Shown one piece after another: positions 39,070 to 48,700 of a stretch of DNA of 64,000 bases. The notes under the pieces are model-generated. The model saw nothing but the letters and a program-made list of their open reading frames with translations, was not told the DNA's origin and made no database searches. The position numbers and the translations under genes were made by a program. The stretch spans positions 1,674,001 to 1,738,000 of the forward strand of contig OZ251218.1 of the NCBI GenBank assembly GCA_965240365.1, read 5' to 3'. Source of the DNA: G965240365 sp965240365. Lineage in GTDB: Bacteria; Pseudomonadota; Gammaproteobacteria; Eutrophobiales; Eutrophobiaceae. Every line of letters starts with the position of its first letter. Position 1 is the first letter of the stretch.

Positions 39070-40553
39070 CCGCGCCTGATGGCAAAACTGTTGACGTATT
39101 GTTCCGGCTGGCGGTAATCAAAGGTCTTGCCCATAATGGTGTAGTTGCGGTACGTCGCGGCCGGCGGTTCATAACCCAGGTCTTTCATCACCGCGGCGGT
39201 TTCTGCCGCGACATAGACCTGTTCTGCGATAGCCTTGTAATCAATATCGCCCTTGACATAACCCCAGCGTTTCATTTGCGTCAGGATCCAGACCGCCATT
39301 GAATGCCAGGGAAAGGGGTCAAAGTCGATGCGGTCCGGCACGGAATGCACTTTCTTTTCCAGCCCGTCCACGTAACGCCCGGTCAAGACCTGCTTGACCA
39401 CCACTTCCGGCTGATTGAGGTAATTCCTGGGTGAAATCGCCCTGGCAATTTCGGCGCGGTTTTCCGGCGCGCTGGAATAATGGGTGGCATCAACAATGGC
39501 TTTAAACAGCGCCGCATAGGTATTGGGCAGTTCGCGCGCAAACTTCTGGCTACAGGCAAACGCGCAGCACGGGTGGCCTTCCCAGATATCCTTGGTCAGA
39601 ATATGAATAAAGCCAATGCCTTCATAGACCGCGCGTTGATTAAACGGATCGGGCGACAGGTAGCCATCAAGGTTGCCGGCGCGCAGGTTGGCGACCATCT
39701 CCGGCGGCGGCACCACGCGAATCTGAATATCCTGATCGGGATCAATGCCAAACTCGGCCACGTAATAACGCAACAAAAAGTTGTGCATGGAGTAGTCAAA
39801 CGGCACGCCAAACTTAAACCCGCGCCACTTTTTGGGGTCGCGTTTGTCCTTGTGTTTATTGTGCAGCACAATCGCCTGCCCGTTAATGTTCTCGACCGCC
39901 GGCATAATGTAAGGCGTTGCCGTTGAGCCGGCGCCCATGCTCATGGCCAGCGGCATCGGCGTCAGCATATGGGAAGCGTCGTATTCGCCGTTTAAGGATT
40001 TATCCCGCGCCACCGCCCAGCCGGCGGTTTTAATCACGTCCACATCCAGCCCCCACCTGGCATAAAAGCCCAGGGGTTGCGCCATAATAATCGGCGTGGC
40101 GCAGGTGATCGGCACAAAGCCGACTTTCAGTCTGGTTTTCTCCAGCGGCCCGCCGGATTCCTTGGCGGCGGCCTTGATTTTATCGAGCGGCAACAGACTG
40201 CCGAGCACGGTCGCCAGCGTGCCGCCGCCGACCAGCTTGATAAAGTCTCTTCTGGAACGATCATTATGCCCAAACAGGCCGCGCACAATGGCGCCCTCCA
40301 CGGCGCGGTCAAACATCGCCTCGGCATTATCGAAACGCGCCGCCGGCGGGTTGTCATGGGCGTGGCTGTCATGGCCGCTATCGGTACGAGACGCTTCGGT
40401 TTGCATCTCCCGCTCCAGCATCGCGGCGCGCTGCTTGTCGTTTGCAGCCCGCAAACTGGCCGCCTCGGCCCGGCAGCTTGCACAGACGCAGCCGTTGCCG
40501 TGATCAAGACGGGTTTCCGCATCAAACGGATCGCCTAAACTCGTTGTCGCCAT
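39066..40553 (-). CDS. Nitrate/cyanate ABC transporter substrate-binding protein, Tat-exported (NrtA-like)
   Basis: This 495-residue binding protein belongs to the NrtA/CmpA group. Signatures are VGFVPITCATPIIMAQPLGF, YARWGLDVDVIKTAGWA and EYDASHMLTPMPLAMSMG. A twin-arginine motif (RSRRDFIKLVGGG) occurs near residue 100, after a long hydrophilic extension that carries GCVCASC and a His-rich segment. The ATG at 40553 is chosen over a GTG four codons upstream because GGAGG lies 5 bp before it. It is the first gene of the operon, behind a likely sigma-54 promoter. Cyanate, nitrate or both may be bound. Confidence 0.9.
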   Translation of the reverse strand: MATTSLGDPFDAETRLDHGNGCVCASCRAEAASLRAANDKQRAAMLEREMQTEASRTDSGHDSHAHDNPPAARFDNAEAMFDRAVEGAIVRGLFGHNDRSRRDFIKLVGGGTLATVLGSLLPLDKIKAAAKESGGPLEKTRLKVGFVPITCATPIIMAQPLGFYARWGLDVDVIKTAGWAVARDKSLNGEYDASHMLTPMPLAMSMGAGSTATPYIMPAVENINGQAIVLHNKHKDKRDPKKWRGFKFGVPFDYSMHNFLLRYYVAEFGIDPDQDIQIRVVPPPEMVANLRAGNLDGYLSPDPFNQRAVYEGIGFIHILTKDIWEGHPCCAFACSQKFARELPNTYAALFKAIVDATHYSSAPENRAEIARAISPRNYLNQPEVVVKQVLTGRYVDGLEKKVHSVPDRIDFDPFPWHSMAVWILTQMKRWGYVKGDIDYKAIAEQVYVAAETAAVMKDLGYEPPAATYRNYTIMGKTFDYRQPEQYVNSFAIRRG

Positions 40554-40698
40554 GAAAACCTCCACACTGTTTCAAATATTTTGCAGGCCGCACTGTTTTG
40601 GCACGCTTATGCCCCGCTTGAGGGCAAAGGCCGTCCTGAATACCTCATCACCCTGAAGCCGCTCGCGCCGGGGTGTCAGTCATACTTAAAAGCTTGAC

Positions 40699-40714
40699 TG
40701 CAAAGCTGATGCCA
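40699..40714 (-). promoter_or_regulatory. Sigma-54 (-24/-12) promoter for the cyanate transporter operon
   Basis: On the minus strand TGGCATCAGCTTTGCA matches the consensus TGGCAC-N5-TTGCW with the exact GG-N10-GC spacing. It lies about 145 bp before the binding-protein gene. A sigma-54 activator gene diverges from this same 339-bp region, and rpoN is in the window. Confidence 0.7.
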
Positions 40715-40892
40715 ACCCGCGATAAATCTCTAACTATTTGATAAATAAAGATATTATTCAGGTGATCGATTATTTCCAAAGACCCGAAAGATCGTTAATC
40801 ACGACATTCCGTTATTGATTTGACGAAACTTCGTAAACCTGGCCTGAAACTTGTTTGTAAAACCGGAAGAAGTTTTCTCAGGAGAATGAGCC

Positions 40893-42776
40893 GTGCCGTT
40901 TGACCGTTACTTTAATGAGGCCGCCAGCGCCCAACTGGTGATTGATCCCTACGCCGACAAGATAATCGGCGCCAATCAGGAGAGCGCCCGCCTGCTCTGC
41001 CTGGCGCTGACACAAATACGCCAGTGCGCGGTCAGCAAACTGTTTGCGCCCAGCCTGCCGGCGCTGATCGTGTTCAGCCAGCAACTCATCGAACAGGGCC
41101 AGGCCTGGTGCGACAATCTCATTCTAAAGGCCGGCCATGACGATATACGGGTTGAGGTCAACGGCCGCTTTCAACAGACCGGCGCCGGGGCCTGTCTGCA
41201 CCTCACCCTGCAAAATGCCGAGCACATCGAACGCCTGCGCGAGCACTCCAATGCCGAGCGCCACTATCTGTCCGGCGTCGGCCACTGGAACCGGGTCGCC
41301 AGTGTCTTTCAGGAATTTGAACGCGAAAATCAACTGCTGCTGGACGCCGTCGGCGAAGGCATTTACGGCCTTGACACCGAAGGCATTACCACCTTCGTCA
41401 ACCCGGCGGCGGAACGTATTCTCGGCTACACCTCGGAGCAACTGGCCGGACGCAAAATGCACAGCATCGTGCATCACTCGCGCGCCGACGGCTCCCACTT
41501 CAAGGCCGAACACTGCCCGATACTGGCGGCCTTTCGCGATGGCATTGTGCACACTTCCGAGGATGACGTGTTCTGGCATAAATCAGGCCGCCCTGTCGAT
41601 GTGGAATTCACCAGCACGCCGATCCGCGACAATGGTTATACGGTCGGCGCCGTGGTGATTTTTCGTGATGTTTCCGAAAAGAAAAAAGATAAAAAACGCC
41701 TGCTGGCCGCCCTTGATGAAGTCGAGTCATTAAAAAACCGCCTGGAACTGGAAAACGCCTATTTGCAGGAAGAAATCAATTCCTCATTCAACCACCATCA
41801 GATTATCGGCCACAGTCCGGCCGTGAAAAACATCCTGCGGCAAATCAGTCTGGTGGCGCCGACCGCGGCGACCGTGCTGATCAGCGGCGAATCCGGCAGC
41901 GGCAAGGAACTCATCGCGCGCGCGATCCACGAAATGAGCGAGCGCCGCGAACGCTCGCTGATTAAAGTCAACTGCGCGGCCATTCCCGCCGAACTGTTTG
42001 AAAGCGAATTCTTCGGCCACTGCAAGGGCGCGTTTAGCGGCGCCAGCCAGGACCATACCGGGCGCTTTGAACTTGCCGATGGCGGCACCCTGTTTTTGGA
42101 TGAAGTTGGCGAAATTCCGCCGCGGCTGCAAGGCAAGCTGCTGCGCGTATTGCAGGAACAGCAATTCGAGCGCGTCGGCGAAGCCGGCCGCACCCGCCAG
42201 GTCGATGTGCGCATTATCGCCGCCACCAACCGCGATCTGAAACAATCGGTGGCCAGCGGGGAATTTCGACAAGACCTCTATTTCCGCTTAAACGTCTTTC
42301 CGCTGGAAGCCGTCCCGCTGCGCCACAGACCGGCGGACATTCCGCTGCTAACCCAACATTTTCTTGAAAAAGCCTGCGCCCGCGGCAACCGGCCGCCGCT
42401 GAAAATTCCGCTCGCGGAAATGGACAGGCTGACGGCCTACCACTGGCCGGGAAATATCAGAGAACTGGAAAACGTCATTGAAAGACAGGTCATCCTGAGC
42501 CAGGGCGACACGCTGCGTTTTCATGGCCTGCAAACCCGCCCGGCCGGGGGGCCGCCCGGCGCCGCCCAAAAACCGGTGCTTACCGATGCGGAAATCAAAT
42601 CACAACAACGCCGCAATCTGATCAACGCGCTGGAAACCTGCCGGGGCAAAATCTCCGGTCAAAACGGCGTGGCCGAATTACTCGGCGTTGCCCCGACAAC
42701 GGTTGCCTCCAGGGTCAGGAAATACCGCATCGACGCCAGACAGTTCAAGCCGGCCGCCGCTGAACCGCTTGCATAG
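40893..42776 (+). CDS. Sigma-54-dependent transcriptional activator with PAS domains
   Basis: This 627-residue activator probably controls the divergent cyanate/nitrate operon. An N-terminal PAS-like domain (1-115) and a PAS domain (about 145-265, LLLDAVGEGIYGLDTEG) precede a short coiled coil (KNRLELENAYLQEEI). The AAA+ domain (about 300-535) has Walker A GESGSGKELIARAI, Walker B GGTLFLDEVGEI and a sigma-54 contact loop reading GAFSGA instead of GAFTGA. A Fis-type helix-turn-helix ends the protein (GVAELLGVAPTTVASRVRKY). There is no receiver domain, so it senses a ligand or redox signal directly. AGGAG precedes the GTG start at 40893. Confidence 0.9.
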   Translation: MPFDRYFNEAASAQLVIDPYADKIIGANQESARLLCLALTQIRQCAVSKLFAPSLPALIVFSQQLIEQGQAWCDNLILKAGHDDIRVEVNGRFQQTGAGACLHLTLQNAEHIERLREHSNAERHYLSGVGHWNRVASVFQEFERENQLLLDAVGEGIYGLDTEGITTFVNPAAERILGYTSEQLAGRKMHSIVHHSRADGSHFKAEHCPILAAFRDGIVHTSEDDVFWHKSGRPVDVEFTSTPIRDNGYTVGAVVIFRDVSEKKKDKKRLLAALDEVESLKNRLELENAYLQEEINSSFNHHQIIGHSPAVKNILRQISLVAPTAATVLISGESGSGKELIARAIHEMSERRERSLIKVNCAAIPAELFESEFFGHCKGAFSGASQDHTGRFELADGGTLFLDEVGEIPPRLQGKLLRVLQEQQFERVGEAGRTRQVDVRIIAATNRDLKQSVASGEFRQDLYFRLNVFPLEAVPLRHRPADIPLLTQHFLEKACARGNRPPLKIPLAEMDRLTAYHWPGNIRELENVIERQVILSQGDTLRFHGLQTRPAGGPPGAAQKPVLTDAEIKSQQRRNLINALETCRGKISGQNGVAELLGVAPTTVASRVRKYRIDARQFKPAAAEPLA

Positions 42777-42831
42777 CTCGCCGGCCCTGCCGCAAAAGTT
42801 TGAATCCGGCGGGGTCATGTCGTAAAGCCCG

Positions 42832-42908
42832 TCATTCCCCGCGGATCCCCGACCACAACCCCCGTCATCATTCCGGCCTGCCTGCGGCAGGCAGGTTGGA
42901 ATGATAGT
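42832..42908. repeat. REP-like palindromic sequence
   Basis: Contains GTCATTCCCCGCGG and CATTCCGGCCTGCCTGCGG-CAGGCAGGTTGGAATGATA, a unit whose loop is replaced by the CCTGCCTGC palindrome. No gene is seen between 42777 and 43398. Confidence 0.7.
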
Positions 42909-42909
42909 A

Positions 42910-43065
42910 TTAACATGGCAATTAAATAGGCATCCTTGCCTATTTAATTGTCGCCCAATAAAATTCGGCGCAATTCGCGGAATTGCTTGATTTTATTGGG
43001 CTCCGCGGGCTACGCCTGCCTGCTGCAGGCAGGTTAACCCGCTATATTATTAATTGCCGGGTTAA
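42910..43065. mobile_element. Element B, 156 bp, modular palindromic element
   Basis: Ends TTAACATGGCAATTAA and TTAATTGCCGGGTTAA are 16-bp inverted repeats with two mismatches. Inside are three hairpins: AATTAAATAGGCATCCTTGC with its partner arm, CCCAATAAAAT pairing with ATTTTATTGGG, and a CCTGCCTGC palindrome. No coding capacity. Partial copies lie at 57082-57209 and 35272-35499. Confidence 0.7.
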
Positions 43066-43142
43066 TAAGAAGCTGTGACCGGGAGTCCGTCAGGAATGAG
43101 CAATAGAGTTCAGAGTAGCGCCATTCATTTTGCCACCTCGTT

Positions 43143-43210
43143 GTCATTCCAGCGAAAGCTGGAATCCAGTGATTTTAACCCTACATTCCCGCCTAAGCGG
43201 GAATGACAAC
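43143..43210 (+). repeat. REP-like unit (GTCATTCC family)
   Basis: ATTCCAGCGAAAGCTGGAAT, CCAGTGATTTTAACCCTA and CATTCCCGCCTAAGCGGGAA form the two-hairpin unit. A second, degenerate half-unit follows to about 43330. Confidence 0.85.
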
Positions 43211-43398
43211 CAGATACGTCATCCTGGCTGGCCCGCTGCCGGCAGGCGAAAGCCGGAATCCAGGAGGGTGGTGACGGGATGGTAAATGGATTAAAGGGTC
43301 CGCCTGCCTGTCACAGGCAGGCCAGCGGGAATGACAGCCAAACACACCATTGCGGCCTGCCATCTGCGAGCAATCCGGCAAGTCGCGCCAAACCCTGC

Positions 43399-44001
43399 TC
43401 AGTATGCCGCTGTCTTGATCCGGGCCAGCGTGCGCAGGCGCCGGCCTTCAAGGCGCACCACCAGGATCTCCCCCGAGGCGGGGAAGACGCCGGTCAGCGC
43501 GGTGATATTGACCTGATGTGTGACCAGCATGGCCTTTGCGCCGGCCGCATCAAGCCGCCGCAACAGATCGAGGACGCCGGCGGTCTGCGCCTCGCGGGTC
43601 GAGGCATCCCGGAAGAAGGAATTGATCAGGGGGCTGTCCTCAACCTCGCCCAGCCCGAGCAATACCGCGGTGTCGCGGCAGCGGCACCATTGGCTGCTCA
43701 GCACCCGTTCAACCGCAATCCCGGCCGCCCGCAGGCGGTCGCCGATACGTTGCGCCTGACGCCGCCCGTCCGCATTCAGATTGCGCTGACTCCGGCAGTC
43801 AGCAAGGCGGAAGCCGGCCGGATCGCCAACGCCGGGGGCGAGCGCATGGCGCATGAGCAGGTGGGCGCCCGGCGCGCGGGCCGCCTGCAAGGCCGCGGCT
43901 TGATCCTGGGCGCGGGCCGTTGGCGTCCACGGGCCGAAGACCGCCAGGGTCAACAGCAGCATCGGCAGCCACCGGCCAAACCTTAGATATTGCCGGCGCA
44001 T
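43399..44001 (-). CDS. Exported histidine phosphatase family protein
   Basis: This 200-residue protein has an N-terminal signal sequence (LPMLLLTLAVFGPW) and a phosphoglycerate-mutase-like fold. The phospho-histidine motif is LLMRHALAPG, the second conserved region is RVLSSQWCRCRDTA and the third is AMLVTHQVNI with the second catalytic histidine. It should be a periplasmic phosphatase; the substrate is unknown. It lies 3 bp after the flavoprotein gene on the same strand, so the two may share a transcript. Confidence 0.82.
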   Translation of the reverse strand: MRRQYLRFGRWLPMLLLTLAVFGPWTPTARAQDQAAALQAARAPGAHLLMRHALAPGVGDPAGFRLADCRSQRNLNADGRRQAQRIGDRLRAAGIAVERVLSSQWCRCRDTAVLLGLGEVEDSPLINSFFRDASTREAQTAGVLDLLRRLDAAGAKAMLVTHQVNITALTGVFPASGEILVVRLEGRRLRTLARIKTAAY

Positions 44002-44004
44002 GGC

Positions 44005-45222
44005 TTACAACAACGCCTCAAGGCTGAAGCCGGGATCAGCGGCCTGGGCCTCGGTCACGGCAATATCCGCCGCAAGTATCCGCCGCAGCAGCCGGTGTTC
44101 GGCGGGCTTATTGATCGAATCCGCGGCGATGAACCGTTTATCCTTGAAATAAAATACGGAAAAACCGGCCTCGGCGGGTTTTCCGCGCAGCACATACCGG
44201 GTATGGCCGTCCGAGAGTCCGGCAATCTGTAACTTCAAATGATATTGATCGGACCAGAACCAGGGTAATTTCGCATAAGCCTCCTCCTTGCCAAGCAGGC
44301 TGCCGGCCGCGATTCTGGCCTGATCAACCGCGTTCTGCACCGATTCCAGCCGCACGGCCCGGCCGGACAAGCGGTTATAGTGCCGGGCACAGTCGCCCGC
44401 GGCGACGATACGATGGTCGGTAGTCCGGGCATATTCATCGACCACGATGCCGTTGTCGCATTCCAGCCCGGCCGCCTCGGCCAGTTCGACATTCGGGCGC
44501 ACGCCGATCCCGGCAATGATCAGGTCGGTCTCAAAGGCCGGGCGATTCCGGCAGCGCACTTCATAGCGGCCCCGTGTTGCGCGTATTTCACCGAGTTCGG
44601 CGCGGCAATACACCGCGCAACCCGCGGAGCGATGTATTTTTTCATAAAAATCCGCCACCGGCGGCGCGACCACCCTCGGCAGGAGCCGCTCGCGGGCCTC
44701 CAGGATGACCACTTCCCTGTCCTGCCCGCGCAGCACGGCCGCGACCTCAAGCCCGATAAAACCGCCGCCGATAATCGTGACATGTTGCGCCGTTTTTAAC
44801 GCCGTCCGTATCCTTTTTGCGTCTTGCAGGGTGCGGAGATAATGCACGCCGGGCAGTCCGGCCCCCGGCGCCGTTAATTTTCTGACCCGGCAGCCGGTAG
44901 CAAGCGCCAGACCGTCATAGCGCAGCGGCGGGTGATTGTCGAGGCACAGCCGCCTTTGCCCGCGCTCAATTCTCTCGACCCTGGCGCCGGTCAGGACCCG
45001 CACATCCTCATAAAAACCGGCCGGGCGAAACGCCAGCCGGGCCGCCTCGGTCTCCCCGCTCAAAAATCGCTTGGATAACGGCGGCCTTTGATAGGGCAGA
45101 TCCGGCTCTTCACAGATCAGACACAATTCCCCCGCAAAATGATTTCGCTTCAGGGTGTCGATGATTTGCAGGCCGGCCTGACCGCCGCCGATAATGACGA
45201 TTTTTTCTTTGCTGGCTGCCAT
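44005..45222 (-). CDS. FAD-dependent ferredoxin/rubredoxin reductase-like oxidoreductase
   Basis: This 405-residue flavoprotein has an FAD motif at the N-terminus (VIIGGGQAGLQIIDTLK), the PYQRPPLSK motif of the rhodocoxin/putidaredoxin reductase group and an NAD(P)H motif (VTIIGGGFIGLEVAAVL). The late motif IVAAGDCARHYN binds FAD. It should pass electrons from NADH to a small iron-sulfur protein, which is not encoded nearby. A C-terminal reductase domain is present. No monooxygenase is adjacent, so its pathway is unknown. Confidence 0.88.
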   Translation of the reverse strand: MAASKEKIVIIGGGQAGLQIIDTLKRNHFAGELCLICEEPDLPYQRPPLSKRFLSGETEAARLAFRPAGFYEDVRVLTGARVERIERGQRRLCLDNHPPLRYDGLALATGCRVRKLTAPGAGLPGVHYLRTLQDAKRIRTALKTAQHVTIIGGGFIGLEVAAVLRGQDREVVILEARERLLPRVVAPPVADFYEKIHRSAGCAVYCRAELGEIRATRGRYEVRCRNRPAFETDLIIAGIGVRPNVELAEAAGLECDNGIVVDEYARTTDHRIVAAGDCARHYNRLSGRAVRLESVQNAVDQARIAAGSLLGKEEAYAKLPWFWSDQYHLKLQIAGLSDGHTRYVLRGKPAEAGFSVFYFKDKRFIAADSINKPAEHRLLRRILAADIAVTEAQAADPGFSLEALL

Positions 45223-45262
45223 ACTTTATGACTTGAATTCGCAGGGGTTGCAGTGGAGTTTG

Positions 45263-45365
45263 TAACAGTCTATCGCCAAGCATACACTGAACTCAAAGAC
45301 GGCATCAATCAGGCTTGCGCAGGCCACCCGGAACAAAGACTGCGGTAGTCAACTTCCGGCCTGCT
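45263..45365 (+). repeat. 103-bp direct repeat, left copy
   Basis: Shares CATACACTGAACTCAAAGAC and GGCATCAATCAGGCTTG with 49553-49655, about 87% identical by eye. The two copies flank the hydantoinase gene. The gap 45223-45714 holds only this repeat, a CCTGCCTGCGGCAGACAGG palindrome and element A. Confidence 0.85.
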
Positions 45366-45546
45366 GTACAGGTTCAGACAGAAGTGAGATTTTCCTGAGA
45401 AAGGAAATCGGGTAGCCTGTCAGTGCTTATCATAAACGGCTCTTTTGAATTCCGAGCGGGTTAAGCCGCATGTGGATTGAGTGCGCAGAAAATGGCATGA
45501 ACCTGCCTGCGGCAGACAGGGAGAATGTTATGTGTTCTTTTCGTTG

Positions 45547-45729
45547 GGAAACTCTGATTGAATCAGAGTTTCCTGCGGCACACCTGCCTGCTGCAGGCAG
45601 GTGTGCCGCCAAAATCATTGACGTATGTCATTGATTTTGAAGCAAGGTGAAAATCGCATTTTCACCTTGCGTGCCCTGACCTGCCTGCTGCAGGCAGGGA
45701 AATCCAGGATGGATTTATTCAGGGCTTCC
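45547..45729 (-). mobile_element. Element A copy 3, 183 bp, 4-bp target duplication GTTG
   Basis: Inverted relative to copies 1 and 2. Flanked by GTTG at 45543-45546 and 45730-45733. The 19-bp palindromes lie at 45583-45601 and 45680-45698. The left end of the element (on its own strand) supplies the last codons and TAA stop of the hydantoinase gene. Confidence 0.9.
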
Positions 45730-48700
45730 GTTGGGAATTCCATAGCCGCCACCACCAGGGGTCTGGATAAGGACAGCTTCGCCTTTGTCCGCCTGGAATT
45801 GTGTCCGGCCTGACAGGGGCTTAATAGCGCCATCAGCCTGTCGAAGAGCGTTTTTACCAACGGCGCCATCCCCGCCGCCATTGAGCCCGGCAGGCGGCAC
45901 TTCTCGACGGCCGCAAAGGAAGGAAACAGCCATCGGCTCCAGGAATCGAATGATGCGATTAAGTCCATCTCCGCCCGTGAACTCTCCTTTCCCGCCTGAA
46001 CCCCTGCGAATCTGGAAAGTTTCGAGCACAACGGGATAGCGCAGCTCAAGCACTTCAGGATCCGTCAGTCGGGTATTGGTCATGTGGGTATGCACGGCAT
46101 GGGCGCCGTTGAAGCCCGGTCCTGCGCCCGCGCCACCACAGATGGTTTCGTAATATTGGTAGTGGTCGTTGCCGAAGTTGAAGTTGTTCATGGTGCCCTG
46201 AGCGCCGGCGATTGCGCCGAGCGCCTGGAACAGGCAATCAGTGACCGCCTGACTGACCTCGACATTACCCGCGACGACCGCGGCCGGATATTTTGGCGTG
46301 AGCATACACTTCTCAGGCAGGATGATGCGCAGGGGACGCATACAGCCCGCGTTCATCGGGATGTTGTCATCCACCATGCAGCGGAATGAGTAGAGCACAG
46401 CCGCGCGCGTCACAGGTTCGGGCGCGTTGAAATTGTCGCCCTGCTGATCCGAGGTTCCCGTGAAATCCAGCGTAGCTTCACGAGAGGATTTATCGATTGT
46501 CAGCTTGACTTTGATTTTGCATCCCTGATCGAAGAAGACTTCAGCTTCACCGTCATGGAGTGTCGCAATCACACGACGGACGCACTCTTCCGCGTAGTCT
46601 CGAACGTGACGCATATAGGCGAGCACAACATCAAGGCTGAAGGACATGACCATATTCTGAAGTTCAGCAACGCCTTTCTCATTCGCGGCAATTTGGGCTT
46701 TGAGGTCTGCGACGTTCTGATCAACATTCCGGCAGGGATAGTCGCCGCCCCCCAGAGTGGCCCGGATTTCCGTGTCAAGGAAAGCGCCGCCTTTCACCAG
46801 ATGAAGATTGTCGAGAAAAACCCCTTCTTCTTCAATAGTCCTTGCTTTCGGCGTCATGGAGCCGGGCGCGACACCACCGACATCAGCATGGTGTCCTCTG
46901 GATGCAACAAAGAAAATGGGCGCTTCCCCTGCGCCAAAGACAGGCGTGACAACCGTGATATCCGGCAGATGGGTTCCGCCGTTATAAGGCGCGTTTGTCA
47001 CGAAGACATCGCCGCGCTTCATTTGAGGATGCGCCCGCGTCACACTTTCCACGGATCGATCCATGGAACCCAGATGAACAGGCGTATGAGGGGCGTTGGC
47101 GATCAACTGGGCTTCCCTGTCGAAGACGGCGCAGGAAAAGTCCAGGCGTTCCTTGATATTCGTGGAACGGGCGGTCTTTTGCAAACGAACGCCCATCTGC
47201 TCGGCAATTGACATGAAGAGGTTGTTGAAGACCTCAAGCATGACCGGATCGGTTTCTTTCGAGAGCGCCGCCCGGGCGCTGATAGCCTCATCCTTGTTGA
47301 GAACGATATGGCCATATTCATTCACCGCGGCTCTCCAGCCCGGTTCGACGATGATCGTGCCAATATCCTCGACGATGATGGCGGGCGCCTCGATTTTGTG
47401 CCCTGGCTTCAGGTGAACACGTTTGTATGTCTTTGCGTCTCGCCATTCGCCGCCGCTAAAGAATCTGGATGAACGGAACGCTTGCGGCGCGGCCGTTGAA
47501 ATCGGCATGGCTTTTTCAATGTTGCCGATGCCACCGCCTTCTGACTCGACCTCAAAGAGTTCGACGATCAGCGGCGTGTCCGGCATGATAAACCCGAATT
47601 GCTCTTTGTGGATTCGTTCAAAGTCCTTTTTCATGCTGGCAACGTCGCCAAACGGCGTTGCCAGCGTTGTGTCCGTTCCAGTGTATTTCAAATGCGCGAT
47701 AGAGCGGGTTCTGGCGCCGCGCTTATCAACGCCCTGTGCCAGTAATTCGCGTTCGGTCTCCGCCTTGAGTTTTTCGAGGGCGCATTGCAAGTCAAGGCAA
47801 AGGCGCTCATCCAGAACCTGTTCAATACTCTTCTGACGGGCCGCCTTGATGTTGGCCAGGCCCATGCCATAGGCGGACAGAATGCCCGCGAAGTGGTGAA
47901 CGATGATAGTCTTCATGCCGAGGATGTCAGCGACCGCGCAGGCATGTTGCCCGCCGGCGCCGCCAAAACAGGTCAAGGCATATTTCGTGATGTCATAGCC
48001 GCGTTGCACCGAGATTTTCTTCACGGCATTCGCCATGTTCTCAACGGCAATCTTCAAAAAGCCTTCGGCAACCTGTTCAGGCGAATCCGCGCCGGATTGT
48101 TCAGCGACACTATTGAACTTTGCGACAACCGCATCCCGGTCGAGCGGCTCGTTCTGACTGGGGCCAAATACGGCAGGGAAAAGATCGGCTTGCAATTTGC
48201 CCAGCATGACATTGGCGTCGGTTACGGCAAGCGGGCCGCCGCGCCGATAGCTGGCCGGCCCGGGGTTCGCGCCGGCCGATTCAGGGCCAACTCGAAAGCG
48301 GGACCCGTCATAAGTCAAAAGCGAGCCGCCACCGGCCGCCACGGTATGGATTTTCATCATCGGCGCCCGCATGCGAACGCCGGCGACTTCGGTTTCAAAG
48401 TCTTTTTCGAGGTCGCCGGCATAGTGGGCAACATCCGTCGAGGTTCCGCCCATGTCGAAACCGATGATGTTTTCAAACCCGGCAATCTTTGATGTTTCGA
48501 CAGCCCCGACGATGCCCCCGGCCGGCCCGGACAAGATCGCATCACGTCCCTGAAACAAACGCGCGGCCGTCAGCCCGCCTGATGACATCATGAACATCAG
48601 TTGAAGATCGGTGTTTTCCGTATCGAGTTCCGAGACAATTTGTTCGACGTAACGGCGCAGGATCGGGGAAAGATAAGCGTCGACAACCGCGGTATCGCCA

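Noticed and set aside
40599..40613. Second sigma-54-like site TGGCACG...TGCC on the plus strand
   Set aside because: GG to GC spacing is 9 instead of 10, and it would point away from the operon; only the minus-strand site at 40699-40714 has correct spacing.
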